Source of the DNA: Desulfosediminicola flagellatus
GTDB taxonomy: Bacteria; Desulfobacterota; Desulfobulbia; Desulfobulbales; Desulfocapsaceae
NCBI RefSeq assembly: GCF_005116655.2
Contig: NZ_CP050698.1
Location: forward strand, 5,248,001 to 5,312,000
Length of the DNA: 64,000 nucleotides
Reading direction: 5' to 3'
Positions 46,055 through 55,285 of this stretch are shown in pieces. The position numbers and the translations under genes are program-made. The notes beneath the pieces were generated by a model that was given only the letters and a program-made list of their open reading frames with translations, was not told the DNA's origin and searched no databases. The first letter of the stretch is position 1. Each line of letters begins with the position of its first letter.

Positions 46055-47100
46055 CTGTATCTCCTTTAAAAAGATAATTTTGGATGAGTAGCCACCTTCC
46101 TCAGCCGACCAGGATACTGATAAGAAATGATTCACCAGGAAATGCGTCGACTTCCATAACCTCTTCTACCTTCCGGATATGCTCCTGTATCACTCCTCCT
46201 TTAACAGTGTTGTCTGCCCAAATCTCAAAATAGGATCGTGCAGTTAGAATGGTTACATCTGAACAGTAGCTATCAACCGGCCCCAAGCCGCCCATGCAAT
46301 ACGATGACACCCTATCCAGACAATTCTACCTCATCAATTTTATTACATATTACAGCAATCCACCTGCACCGCCGCTCCAGTTCCTATACGAAACCTGGTT
46401 TCTATCGGTGTTCAGCAAAAACTTGCGGAGTGTTTTATCCTTCGTGGTGATAGTCTTTCTTATGACGATCACTTCGCTTAAAATCAGGACGTACAACTCC
46501 GCAGGAGCGTGTACACTATGTTCTACAAAAAGAAGTTTAACCAACTGGTAAAAGAAGAACCCGGCCCCTCTAAAAATGACAGCACCCTGTAATTATATAG
46601 CGTATCACAAGCACAACTCTTTGCTGTCTGTAACCGACCTCTATGCACTGCCCAGGCATTTGAGGTCAGCTGACGACCTATAACCACTCTGTGGGAATCT
46701 GTCATCACTTTCTATCAATTTTATTTATCAAATGATTCACAATAACTCAAGAGAAAAAATCACTTAAGCAACATATTTATCGAAATAAAAACAATAATTA
46801 ATCACAAAACTACAGCGAGATAATTATTAGAAACCTGGTTTCTATATTTATCTTCCAGTAGTTACCAACTACAGCGTAGACAATTTGCCACTACAGATAT
46901 AACAAGTTAGGTGATAAAAAAAATTACACGTGACATCGTTAAATCAGAGTGATTGTTCTCTTGATAAATAATGATGTTGAAAGCAACGAGATCGCATCCG
47001 CAACTCATATGAGGTTGAAGAGAAGGAAACTACATAGAAGAAGTTTGAGCATTTTACATTAAAAAAAATCAAAACTATGCGCTTTCTGAGACAACAGGAG
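46055..47100. promoter_or_regulatory. Gap of 1046 bp with two identical 13-bp palindromes
   Basis: No convincing gene; a 69-codon minus frame at 46101-46310 has no ribosome site or known relatives that I can name. The perfect dyad GAAACCTGGTTTC occurs twice, at 46390-46402 and 46830-46842, both upstream of the OFA transporter/acs unit. GAAAC-N3-GTTTC resembles operators of TetR-type regulators such as PsrA. The promoter of the OFA-acs unit should lie here. Confidence 0.5.
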
Positions 47101-47715
47101 CTAAGCCCAGAGGTTTAACTTTCTGTTCTCGGCAAAGCCACGCAATATATCACCTCGCGTTACGATTCCACTCAGAGTGTCATTCGAGCCAATTACCGGC
47201 ATTGAAGCAACATGATAGTACGCCATTACACGAGCTACTCTTCTGATATCACTCATGTAATCAGTAGTGATAACTTCTTTCTGCATAACATCGCCAACCG
47301 TTAATCCTGGTTCTACAACTATTTCATCATCAACTATATTTATTCGCCGGAGGATGTCCTTGTCTGACAACAGGCCGGTAACAGCCATCCTATCTGAAAC
47401 TACTACCATCTGACTGATACCTTTTCTATCAAGTTCTCCCCACGCATCCAGTAACAATCGGTCAGCTGTAATCGTATCAACAGGGCTGGACATGATCTGA
47501 TAGATATGAACCAGAGGTTCTATCATGTTTTCTTTTTTAGTAGCGTTAAGATATGCTGTCACAGCCGTATATTCAGGCCCTTTACCAAAAGGAGTTCTCC
47601 GCCCTCCGCTCTCAAGCGGAGGTACAGGCGCACGGCGCTCGACTTTTCTTTCTCTCTCCAATTGCTCAAGCGGTCCTTTAAAACGTAGCCCATCCAGATC
47701 ATACACATAAAACAT
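47101..47715 (-). CDS. CBS-domain pair protein (204 aa)
   Basis: Cytoplasmic regulatory protein with two CBS motifs at about 72-195: IMSSPVDTITADRLLLDAW..ISQMVVVSD and VMQKEVITTDYMSDIRRVARVM..VASMPVIGS, ending LSGIVTRGDILRGF. CBS pairs bind adenosine nucleotides and sense energy state. The N-terminal VYDLDGLRFKGPLEQLERERK is shared by a group of proteobacterial CBS proteins and is not an enzyme domain. It lies 93 bp downstream of the histidine kinase gene on the same strand. A regulatory partnership is possible but unproven. Confidence 0.88.
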   Translation of the reverse strand: MFYVYDLDGLRFKGPLEQLERERKVERRAPVPPLESGGRRTPFGKGPEYTAVTAYLNATKKENMIEPLVHIYQIMSSPVDTITADRLLLDAWGELDRKGISQMVVVSDRMAVTGLLSDKDILRRINIVDDEIVVEPGLTVGDVMQKEVITTDYMSDIRRVARVMAYYHVASMPVIGSNDTLSGIVTRGDILRGFAENRKLNLWA

Positions 47716-47808
47716 AATTCACCCTCCCGGATGAGTTCATCCACTTTATACATCCACGCTCATTCCCTCTGCCACCTGACAAAAGTTCTGCCTTCAAATA
47801 TCCGATAT

Positions 47809-49767
47809 TTACTCTTCTCTATCAATCACTCCACGAACCAGTCTGACCAGTTCAAGCTTGGTAAAAGGCTTCTGTAAAAAGTCAATATTGTCCTCTAGCA
47901 AGCCATCATGATCGCTCAGAGCATTATCAGTATAGCCAGACATGTAAATCACCTTCATCTCAGGCCACTTTCTGAGAATTTCACGGACCAATATGTTCCC
48001 ATTCATGCCTGGCATTACCACATCAGTTAGCACCAGGTTAATATCTTTACCATTCTGTTCCACAAGAAATAGCGCTTCTGCACCGTTACCAGCTGAATAA
48101 ACAGTGTATCCGTAATCCATTAAAATTGTTCGGGTAAGGCTCCGCACCTCTGGATCATCTTCAACCAGCAAAATGGTTTCGACTCCATTGAGGCTTTCCA
48201 TACTGTCGTCAAACGAAGGGGAGGATGTCGTGCTGATTGGATCGTTCGTTTTGGGGAGGTATATAGTAAATTCTGCTCCACCACCTGGGTGGTTAGTTGC
48301 ATAGACATACCCTTTATTCTGCTTCACAATCCCAAAAACCGTGGCGAGCCCGAGCCCTCTTCCCTGCTGTTTTGATTTTGTTGTGAAAAAGGGTTCAAAA
48401 ATATGATTTTTAGCCTCTTCCACAATACCGGATCCAGTGTCGGTAACGACAAGCTGCACCCACTCCCCAGGCTGTATTTCCTGAAATCTGCCATGCCCTG
48501 ATTCATCAGCTGCTACGTTTGCAGTTTCTATTATCAGATGGCCTCCTTCGGCCATCGCTTCACGCGCATTAGTAACAAGATTAAAAACAACCTGTTCAAA
48601 CTGGGCGGGATCAATTCGCACAGCCCAAAGTTCTGTGGCAAGCCGCATCTCAACCTGTATTTTTTCGCCGACTTTCCCTCTGATAGTTTCGGATAGAGCA
48701 TTCAGTTCATGATTGATGTCTATCACCATCGACTGAGCAGCCTGTTTTCTACTGAATGCCAATAACTGACTAACAAGCTTGGCTGCACTTCGCCCCGCCG
48801 TAAGGATCTTAGCAACTATCTCCTGGTTCTTTGGATTATCCTGAGATGTAAGCGACATCAGCTCTGCATAACCATTTATCACAGAGAGCAGATTGTTAAA
48901 GTCATGGGCAATACCGGCAGTAAGAGTCCCAATTGTCTCCATTTTCTGTGCCTGATACAGTTGCTGCTCAAGTCGTGATTTTGCAAGCCCCGCCGCCCTT
49001 TCCTCGGTAATATCATGCCCGATCCCGATGATTCCTATAATCTCATCATTAAGACTCTTAAGTGGGACTTTTGTCGTTTTTACATATCGCACATTTCCAG
49101 CTGAATCTGTTACTGGTTCTTCAACATTGATAATCGCCTTGCCGGAAGAAATTACCTGTTTCTCATCAGCTCTGAATTTATCAGCCTCAATCTTATCAAA
49201 AAAATCGTGATCTGTTTTCCCTAGAAGAATATCAGAATTATCGAGTCCTAACAATTTTGCAACAGGTTCATTTGCCACCATAAAACGGCTTTCAGTATCT
49301 TTTACATAGATCCAATCGGGTAGATTATCTATTAAGGTCCGGAGCAGATTCCTTTCTTCCGCACGTTTAAGCTCACTGACCTTTCTTTCCGTAATATCAA
49401 AGAATACTCCAATAGTGCCCAGAATCTGTTGATCAGCTCCTCTCAGGGGAGCTTTCACCACTTGCACCCAATGTTCATCGCCTTCAAGGGTTTGCCATTT
49501 TTCTTCAATGCTTTCGGTTTTACCGCCAGCCATTATACGACAGTCATCTTTGCGGTATTTCTCGGCAAGATCTTGTGGGTGAATGTCATAGTCATCGTGG
49601 CCAATAATCTCTTCAAGCTTCAGTCCGAGACTTGTACAATACGATTCATTGGCATGAATGAATTTCCCGTCACTATCCTTGACGAATATCTTCAGAGGGA
49701 GAGAGTTAATAAGAGCTAAGAATGTTTCGGACTCCTGTAGCGGGACTACTTTTCCGGGATTCTGCAT
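47809..49767 (-). CDS. Hybrid PAS histidine kinase with C-terminal receiver (652 aa)
   Basis: Soluble sensor kinase without membrane segments. PAS 1 (about 10-135; LPLKIFVKDSDGKFIHANES) and PAS 2 (about 140-265; LPDWIYVKDTESRFMVANEP) are followed by HisKA with phospho-acceptor His near 288 (TAGIAHDFNNLLSVINGYAEL), HATPase (NLVTNAREAM, VTDTGSGI, GRGLGLATVFGIV) and a receiver (about 535-650; VLTDVVMPGMNG, acceptor Asp near 582). AHDFNNLL and the C-terminal receiver place it in the HPK4-type hybrid group common in Deltaproteobacteria. No dedicated output regulator is adjacent. Signal unknown, perhaps redox or a small cytoplasmic ligand. Confidence 0.92.
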   Translation of the reverse strand: MQNPGKVVPLQESETFLALINSLPLKIFVKDSDGKFIHANESYCTSLGLKLEEIIGHDDYDIHPQDLAEKYRKDDCRIMAGGKTESIEEKWQTLEGDEHWVQVVKAPLRGADQQILGTIGVFFDITERKVSELKRAEERNLLRTLIDNLPDWIYVKDTESRFMVANEPVAKLLGLDNSDILLGKTDHDFFDKIEADKFRADEKQVISSGKAIINVEEPVTDSAGNVRYVKTTKVPLKSLNDEIIGIIGIGHDITEERAAGLAKSRLEQQLYQAQKMETIGTLTAGIAHDFNNLLSVINGYAELMSLTSQDNPKNQEIVAKILTAGRSAAKLVSQLLAFSRKQAAQSMVIDINHELNALSETIRGKVGEKIQVEMRLATELWAVRIDPAQFEQVVFNLVTNAREAMAEGGHLIIETANVAADESGHGRFQEIQPGEWVQLVVTDTGSGIVEEAKNHIFEPFFTTKSKQQGRGLGLATVFGIVKQNKGYVYATNHPGGGAEFTIYLPKTNDPISTTSSPSFDDSMESLNGVETILLVEDDPEVRSLTRTILMDYGYTVYSAGNGAEALFLVEQNGKDINLVLTDVVMPGMNGNILVREILRKWPEMKVIYMSGYTDNALSDHDGLLEDNIDFLQKPFTKLELVRLVRGVIDREE

Positions 49768-49895
49768 GAATTACCGTTTGCAAACGTTTGATTATGTTTC
49801 TCAATACATGTAGCTACGTTGTATTACCGATCAATCTGAGAAGTACTCTATTTAGAGGCTACCGGAAATAGGTGATTTTTTCAAACTGCTCGATC

Positions 49896-50065
49896 ATTGA
49901 GTTTCGGCCGAAAACTCAGCATTCTGTTCAAGACCGAGGTGCAGATCATGTGTTACCACACGCATATAACTGATATCTAAGAGTTTCGCTCCTCACTAAC
50001 AGGAGGATAAACATTTAATCCGCAATGCTTAGATTGAGCAGATAGGTCATTTTCGGAAGGAAACT
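49896..50065 (+). repeat. Non-coding element, copy 1 (about 170 bp), upstream of the kinase gene
   Basis: Fills most of the 338-bp gap 49768-50105, which has no gene. It begins with a near-perfect dyad (49898-49918, TGAGTTTCGG followed by CCGAAAACTCA) and ends with TTTTCGGAAGGAAACT (50050-50065). Its middle, with CATGTGTTACCACACGCATA and GATATC, aligns with copy 2 at 52374-52541 in the same orientation. See the second copy. Confidence 0.5.
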
Positions 50066-50105
50066 ATGTAGGGAAATAGTAAGAAAACTTTCAGGATATA
50101 CAAGC

Positions 50106-51602
50106 TCAGGAAGAAATACCGGCCATCATACAGGGAATTGCTGCTACTTTATCACTTTCACCACGCTGAAAACACTCTACGATACGACCGTCATACATCA
50201 CAGCAATTCTATCAGCAAGCAAGAGAGCTTCGTTGAGATCACCGGTTACAAGCAGGATACCAGCCTGCTCCCGTGCTTTGAGCAAAAGATTTCGGACATC
50301 CTCAGCAGCAGAGACATCGAGTCCCTGAGTAGGCTGTTCTGCCACAATGAGCTTCGGTTTCCTGAAGAATTCACGGGCAAGAACCATTTTCTGCAGATTA
50401 CCACCAGAAAGATGCTTAGCCAGAGCATCATCACCGGGAAGACGCACATCAAAATCAGCAAACAACCGCTCCATCTTCTCCCGTGCTTTTTCCTTTTGCA
50501 GCCATGGGCCTTTGGCAAAATCATCGCGGGTGGTGAGTAGAAAATTGTCGAGTAAATCGAGTCCCGGGCATGTTGCAAGGCCCTGACGGTCTTCAGGAAT
50601 ATAACTCAAATCATGATACCATGATTTTGAATTATAAAATTCGCTCCATCCTCTACCCAGGATTTTCAGCGTCCCACCTTGTGGTTTTTTGAGACCACAG
50701 ATATTTTCAACCAGATTTTTCTGGCCACTTCCAGCTATCCCAACCAGAGCAAGAATCTCACCCTTTCTAAGGTCCAGATCTACGCCATTAAGTTTTTCCC
50801 CTGTTAGTCCAGTGATTTTCAATATAATCTGACCAGGTTTAGATGGCTGGTGGTCAACCTGAACACGACCCTTTCTCCCCGTCATCCGTTCTGCGAGATC
50901 AGCAGCAGATGCAACATCCGTCGAAGCAAGTCGGTCTACAACTTCTCCGTCTTTCAAAATTATAATATCATCTGCTATGGCCATCACTTCATCAAGCTTG
51001 TGGCTGATCAGGACTATGCCTTTACCTTCATTAGCTAAAGCCCGTATAGTGTTGAACAGAATCTGGGATTCTTCAGAGCCAAGTACTGCTGAAGGCTCAT
51101 CAAATACAAGAATATGTGAATTGCTGTAAAGGAGCTTGAGAATTTCAACCTGCTGCTTCTGGCCGATAGAAAGTTCGCAGATTTTTGCCGATGGTTCAAC
51201 TTCAATCCCATACTGCAGGGCAAGGTTCTGTACATTGGTTAACATAGTCTTCTTCCTCACCCAGAAACCACCCTTCCGACCAAGAAATATATTTTCGGCG
51301 ACAGTCATCGCCTCCACCAGCTGTGCATGCTGATAAACCATTCCCACACCTGCCATGAGGGCACTGTCAGTTGATGTGAAAACGGTTTGTCTATCGTCAA
51401 GATAGATAGTACCAGAGGTAGGTTGGAGCTGACCTGCAAGGATTGACATTAGGGTGGATTTCCCGGCACCATTCTCGCCAAGCAAAGCAAGAACCCTGCC
51501 GGGTATAATCTCGAGGTCCACGTTAAGATTAGCGTGGACCTCGCCAAAAGATTTGCAGATCTTCTCAAGGCGTATGCGCGGCGGCAACGACTTTTCCGCC
51601 AT
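50106..51602 (-). CDS. Orphan ABC ATPase, sugar/nucleoside importer type (498 aa)
   Basis: Tandem ATPase of the RbsA/BmpA-transporter class. First domain: Walker A LLGENGAGKSTLMSILAG, signature LSIGQKQQVEIL, Walker B ILVFDEPSAVLG. Second domain: degenerate Walker A LVGIAGSGQKNLVENICG, signature LSGGNLQKMVLAREF, Walker B LIVAEQPTQGLD. This is normal for the class, in which only one site is fully canonical. The permease and binding-protein genes that usually follow are absent; the next 340 bp are non-coding. Cotranscribed with gpt (2-bp gap), so purine nucleoside uptake is the best guess. Confidence 0.9.
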   Translation of the reverse strand: MAEKSLPPRIRLEKICKSFGEVHANLNVDLEIIPGRVLALLGENGAGKSTLMSILAGQLQPTSGTIYLDDRQTVFTSTDSALMAGVGMVYQHAQLVEAMTVAENIFLGRKGGFWVRKKTMLTNVQNLALQYGIEVEPSAKICELSIGQKQQVEILKLLYSNSHILVFDEPSAVLGSEESQILFNTIRALANEGKGIVLISHKLDEVMAIADDIIILKDGEVVDRLASTDVASAADLAERMTGRKGRVQVDHQPSKPGQIILKITGLTGEKLNGVDLDLRKGEILALVGIAGSGQKNLVENICGLKKPQGGTLKILGRGWSEFYNSKSWYHDLSYIPEDRQGLATCPGLDLLDNFLLTTRDDFAKGPWLQKEKAREKMERLFADFDVRLPGDDALAKHLSGGNLQKMVLAREFFRKPKLIVAEQPTQGLDVSAAEDVRNLLLKAREQAGILLVTGDLNEALLLADRIAVMYDGRIVECFQRGESDKVAAIPCMMAGISS

Positions 51603-51604
51603 GC

Positions 51605-52090
51605 TTACCGTTCCCGTCCCACAAGCGGAGTTGCGAACTGTGACTCAGTATCCCATGGAAAAAGAATCCATGTATCCTGGCTCACTTCAGTGACATAGGT
51701 ATCGACAAGAGGTCTCCCTGCAGGTTTTGCGTATACAGTGGCAAAATGTGCTTTAGGCACCATCTCACGAACCACCTTGGCGGTACGACCGGTATCAACA
51801 AGGTCGTCAATCAGCAACCATCCTTCACCATTGCCATCGAACTTTTTCAGCATCTCAGCATCACCCTTCTTGTCTTTCCAGTCATAACTTGAGATGCAAA
51901 TGGTATCTACAAGGTGAATATCAAGCTCACGGGCTATGATTGCTGCGGGCACCATACCACCACGAGTAATGGCAATAATACCTTTGAAGTATTCTCGGTC
52001 GAGTAAGCGCCAGGAAAGTGCTTTGCAGTCTCTATGCAACTGTTCCCAGCTTATCGGATATGTTTTTTTATAATCTGCGTTTTTTGCCAT
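51605..52090 (-). CDS. gpt: Xanthine-guanine phosphoribosyltransferase (161 aa)
   Basis: Salvages xanthine and guanine to their monophosphates using PRPP. KGIIAITRGGMVPAAIIARELDI, DTICISSYD, the PRPP motif WLLIDDLVDTGRTAKVV, and KAHFATVYAKPAGRPLVDTY with QDTWILFPWD match the E. coli-type Gpt throughout. The open frame extends to 52219, but the ATG at 52090 with GAGGAAGAT ahead of it gives the expected length and N-terminus. Followed after 2 bp by the ABC ATPase. Confidence 0.94.
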   Translation of the reverse strand: MAKNADYKKTYPISWEQLHRDCKALSWRLLDREYFKGIIAITRGGMVPAAIIARELDIHLVDTICISSYDWKDKKGDAEMLKKFDGNGEGWLLIDDLVDTGRTAKVVREMVPKAHFATVYAKPAGRPLVDTYVTEVSQDTWILFPWDTESQFATPLVGRER

Positions 52091-52373
52091 ATCTTCCTCA
52101 TGATTCGATCCGGTCAGTCGCACGCATGCCTGTATATCTCCGGACCGCAGTTTTTCAAATTTTGCCAGTTCAATTCGATCATTCAGCGCAGGCCGGCAGC
52201 TGAACAATCGGGCAGACAATTTACAATTCCTTGCAATTCAGGGAAATCGTATTCTCTACTATTGGCGCCGCAAGGTAACCGTAGCTGGCTCCCATGCCAA
52301 GCCTAAAACGTATCAATAAAAAAAATAGTCATACTTACTGTGAAAAACTACAATTTATAGCAGAAATACATCT

Positions 52374-52541
52374 ATTGAGTTTTCATCCCGAAACGAAGAT
52401 TTCTCATCTCAATCGAGACGCTCAATACATTGTATCACAGCCATATATTCGATATCGGAGTCTACACTAACCTGCGATGATAATTTTCTAAGAGCAACGA
52501 AAAATTAGATGAAAAGCATCGTTTTCGGATGGAAACTCATT
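52374..52541 (+). repeat. Non-coding element, copy 2 (about 170 bp), upstream of gpt
   Basis: Bounded by an imperfect inverted repeat of about 34 bp: TTGAGTTTTCATCCCGAAAC at the left and TTTTCGGATGGAAACTCA (52523-52540) at the right. The interior (CATTGTATCACAGCCATATA, then GATATC) aligns with the interior of copy 1, same orientation, about 65 percent by eye. The right boundary differs from copy 1 by one base in 16. The two copies flank the gpt-ABC ATPase pair. Could be a miniature mobile element or a conserved regulatory RNA/operator module. Confidence 0.5.
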
Positions 52542-52593
52542 AGCGGAAAAATGTAACAATCTCAAAGTAGTCACAACCACTGAAAACAACAAA

Positions 52594-52663
52594 GCGTAAA
52601 GAGTGAGGAGTATTAGAGCATCTCACCAACAGGTGTTTGCTCTTCACATCTCACGCTTTACGC
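52594..52663. repeat. Long stem-loop in the gpt upstream gap
   Basis: GCGTAAAGAGTGAG (52594-52607) pairs with CTCACGCTTTACGC (52650-52663), 13 of 14, and an inner GAGCA/TGCTC plus CACC/GGTG stem continues the hairpin. It lies 40 bp beyond the stop of the convergent-side amino-acid ATPase gene (minus strand, 52703), so it may terminate that operon, but lacks a clean T-run. CTCACGCTTTACGCCTCACG also resembles simple intergenic satellite repeats. Confidence 0.45.
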
Positions 52664-52702
52664 CTCACGTTGTGTGTACTGCCATACTCTCTGATTTTTT
52701 TT

Positions 52703-53437
52703 TTACAGCACCTGCTTCAAGAACAGCTTTGCACGTTCTTCCTGCGGATCTGTAAAAAAGTGTTCAGGTGTACCAACTTCCACAACCTTGCCTTCATCCA
52801 TGAAGATAACCCTGTCGGCCACCTCGCGGGCAAAGCCCATCTCGTGAGTGACCACAACCATGGTCATACCTTCACGAGCAAGTTGTTTCATAACATCCAG
52901 AACCTCGCCAACCATTTCAGGGTCGAGCGCGGATGTCGGTTCATCAAACAGCATAATCTTCGGATCCATCGCCAGGGCTCTTGCAATGGCAACACGCTGC
53001 TGCTGCCCGCCCGAAAGTCTAGATGGATATTCATCTGCTTTTTCAGAAATTCCTACTTTTTTCAGCAACCGTTTCGAATTTTCTTCCGCTTGACTTTTGG
53101 AGCGCTTACGCACCCGCATCTGTGCAAGGGTCACATTCTCCAAAACAGTCATGTGCGGGAAAAGATTGAACTGCTGAAACACCATTCCAACTTCGGCTCT
53201 TACATGGTTGATATTGGTTTTCCTATTGGCAAGATCAACACCGTCAATAACGATATGCCCGCTATCAAAGATCTCCAGACCATTTATACAGCGCAAGAAT
53301 GTGGATTTGCCGGAACCTGACGGCCCGATGACCACAACAACCTCACCCGGTTCCACATTCACCGAAACATCATCCACCGCCCTGACTTCGAATCCACGGC
53401 CGGTGAACACCTTCATAACATTCTGTGCTTTAATCAC
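52703..53437 (-). CDS. Polar amino-acid ABC transporter ATPase (GlnQ-type, 244 aa)
   Basis: Energises the amino-acid importer encoded by the next two upstream genes. Walker A VIGPSGSGKSTFLRCINGLE, Q-loop GMVFQQFNLFPHMTVLEN, signature LSGGQQQRVAIARAL, Walker B IMLFDEPTSALDPEMV, switch VVVTHEMGFAREVADRV. Start chosen at GTG 53437 (VIKAQNVMKVFTGRGFEVRA), which overlaps the permease stop by 8 bp and yields the usual 240-aa length; the longer frame to 53539 only reads the permease gene in another frame. Confidence 0.93.
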   Translation of the reverse strand: MIKAQNVMKVFTGRGFEVRAVDDVSVNVEPGEVVVVIGPSGSGKSTFLRCINGLEIFDSGHIVIDGVDLANRKTNINHVRAEVGMVFQQFNLFPHMTVLENVTLAQMRVRKRSKSQAEENSKRLLKKVGISEKADEYPSRLSGGQQQRVAIARALAMDPKIMLFDEPTSALDPEMVGEVLDVMKQLAREGMTMVVVTHEMGFAREVADRVIFMDEGKVVEVGTPEHFFTDPQEERAKLFLKQVL

Positions 53438-54389
53438 TGACCGCGAGCCTCCGTTCCATATAGAAAACCAGTTGTGACAACACCGAAGTAACAACCAGGT
53501 ACATAGCGGCAACAACCAGCCAAACCTCAAACGGTGCAAACGTACTGGTAATAATTTCCCGACCTGATTTGGTTAGATCAGTAATGGCAATTACAGAAAC
53601 CAGAGAAGAATCCTTGACCAGGCTGATAAACTGGCCCGAAAGCGGGGGTAGGATGCGCTTGAATGCCTGAGGCAGAATAATATCAATCATCGCCTGCGGC
53701 ATAGTCATTCCGAGTGACCTTGCAGCTTCCATCTGACCTTTCGGGATCGACTGGATACCTGCACGGACAATCTCGGCCACATATGCACCCGCAAAAAGTG
53801 AAAGTGCTCCAATACCGGCAACATTTCGACTTAAGTCAAATACCGTCCCTATAAAGAAATAGGCGATAAAGATCTGGACAAGCAATGGAGTGCCGCGAAT
53901 AATCTCGATATAAATAGCTGCCAGCGAACTGGCGACATAACTTTTCGAGATCCTGGCAAGTCCTGTGAGCAATCCTAAAAATAACGCTACTACGCTGGAT
54001 ATTGCAGACAGCCATATAGTTGTCCACAAACCGGTCATCAGCGGACCGAGATACCACTTACTGGTAAACCCTACAGTATCACCTTCAAAGAGGTCATCAC
54101 CTTCAGCGACTTCCAGCGCGTTACTATTTACGACAAGAGTTTCCACATCCCCTGACTCAGAGGTCATGGTCACAGTGGCAGATTTGCCATCCTGCTTAAT
54201 TGCAGAGATAATACCGTCAAACGGAATTTTGTGTGCTTCCTGATCCAGATAAAAAAAGTACTGAGGGATCCGGTACCACCGCCATTCATAATCAATCTTT
54301 TTTACGGACCCATAAATCGAGGCGGCCATCCCTATAAGGATGACCGCCAGCAGAATCTGATGGGGCCACAGCTTTTGTGTGGCTTTCAC
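53430..54389 (-). CDS. Polar amino-acid ABC transporter permease with periplasmic insert (319 aa)
   Basis: HisM/GlnP-type permease. A first helix (ILLAVILIGMAASIYGSV) is followed by about 80 extracytoplasmic residues (about 28-110) before the canonical core: GLWTTIWLSAISSVVALFLGLL, IEIIRGTPLLVQIFIAYFF, FAGAYVAEIVRAGIQSIPKGQMEAARSLGMT (EAA loop). The insert is longer than in classical GlnP but seen in related bacterial systems. Sits between binding protein (22 bp) and ATPase (overlap), a complete importer with one permease gene, presumably homodimeric. Confidence 0.92.
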   Translation of the reverse strand: MKATQKLWPHQILLAVILIGMAASIYGSVKKIDYEWRWYRIPQYFFYLDQEAHKIPFDGIISAIKQDGKSATVTMTSESGDVETLVVNSNALEVAEGDDLFEGDTVGFTSKWYLGPLMTGLWTTIWLSAISSVVALFLGLLTGLARISKSYVASSLAAIYIEIIRGTPLLVQIFIAYFFIGTVFDLSRNVAGIGALSLFAGAYVAEIVRAGIQSIPKGQMEAARSLGMTMPQAMIDIILPQAFKRILPPLSGQFISLVKDSSLVSVIAITDLTKSGREIITSTFAPFEVWLVVAAMYLVVTSVLSQLVFYMERRLAVSD

Positions 54390-54410
54390 TGGACTTCCTT
54401 TAATTTCAGA

Positions 54411-55211
54411 TTACTGGATCTCTTTTAACCACGTGTCGCTCTGGAACCACTTCTGGTAAATCTTGTCATAGGTTCCATCATTTTTCACCTGGTACATGAA
54501 GTTGTTCAACCAGTTGAGGAAATCAGGATCACCTTTACGGATACCCCATGCAAGCGGCTCAAAGGTAAACGCTTTATCAAGATGGGTAACTTTGCCCTGA
54601 CCACGCTGACCAACAGCAACAGTGTTGTAAGGCATATCATAGATGAATGCATCTACTTTACCATTTACTACTTCAAGTACGCCTTCCTGCTCGGTCTCAA
54701 AAGATACGTATTTAGCTTTAGAGATCATACGCTTGGTAGCCTGCTCACCAGTGGTGCCAAGCTTGGAAGCAACAGTATATTTTGGATCGTTAAGATCTTT
54801 GTAAGACTTGATATCAGCAGCAATTTTGTTAGATACAATAATGGACTGACCGATTTCGATGTATGGAGATGCAAAGTTGATAGTCATGTTACGCTGCTGA
54901 GTCAGGGTCATACCGGACATGATGATATCAAACTTGTCGGTAAGAAGCGCAGGGATGATTCCGTCCCATGCGGTAGAAACCAGCTCAAGCTCAACGCCCA
55001 TAGCTTTAGCCATGCGCTTAGCCATATCAACGTCAAAACCGATGATCTCACCTTTCTGGTTGGTAAGCTCAAAAGGCATATAGCCTGGCTCCATACCAAC
55101 TCGAAGTGTCTTGCGCTTTGCAATATCATCAAGGGTACCAGCCATTGCAACACCGGTTGATACAACCATTGCAACCATCATGGCTGCGCATACTTTAAAA
55201 AATCTGTTCAT
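54411..55211 (-). CDS. Amino-acid ABC transporter periplasmic binding protein (266 aa)
   Basis: Family 3 solute-binding protein. Signal peptide (FFKVCAAMMVAMVVSTGVAMAG), then KTLRVGMEPGYMPFELTNQKGEIIGFDVDMAKRMAKAMG, the typical ligand-binding start, with WDGIIPALLTDKFDIIMSGMT and a second lobe LGTTGEQATKRMI..VDAFIYDMPYN. First gene of the three-gene importer operon. Ligand is a polar amino acid; glutamine, glutamate or a cationic amino acid cannot be told apart by eye. Confidence 0.93.
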   Translation of the reverse strand: MNRFFKVCAAMMVAMVVSTGVAMAGTLDDIAKRKTLRVGMEPGYMPFELTNQKGEIIGFDVDMAKRMAKAMGVELELVSTAWDGIIPALLTDKFDIIMSGMTLTQQRNMTINFASPYIEIGQSIIVSNKIAADIKSYKDLNDPKYTVASKLGTTGEQATKRMISKAKYVSFETEQEGVLEVVNGKVDAFIYDMPYNTVAVGQRGQGKVTHLDKAFTFEPLAWGIRKGDPDFLNWLNNFMYQVKNDGTYDKIYQKWFQSDTWLKEIQ

Positions 55212-55243
55212 ACATAATCTCCTCGTGTTCTTACGTTACGAAT

Positions 55244-55272
55244 AAAAAAAGGGTCCACCACGACCCTTTTTT
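55244..55272 (-). terminator. Intrinsic terminator after the zinc-ribbon gene
   Basis: GGGTC (55251-55255) pairs with GACCC (55262-55266), extended by A-run/T-run pairing, 6-nt loop. In the minus direction it ends in seven T's. It separates the small zinc-ribbon gene from the amino-acid importer operon. Confidence 0.85.
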
Positions 55273-55285
55273 CTATAATATCTCC

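Noticed and set aside
46101..46310. 69-codon minus frame upstream of the OFA transporter
   Set aside because: No ribosome site or recognisable family; treated as non-coding.
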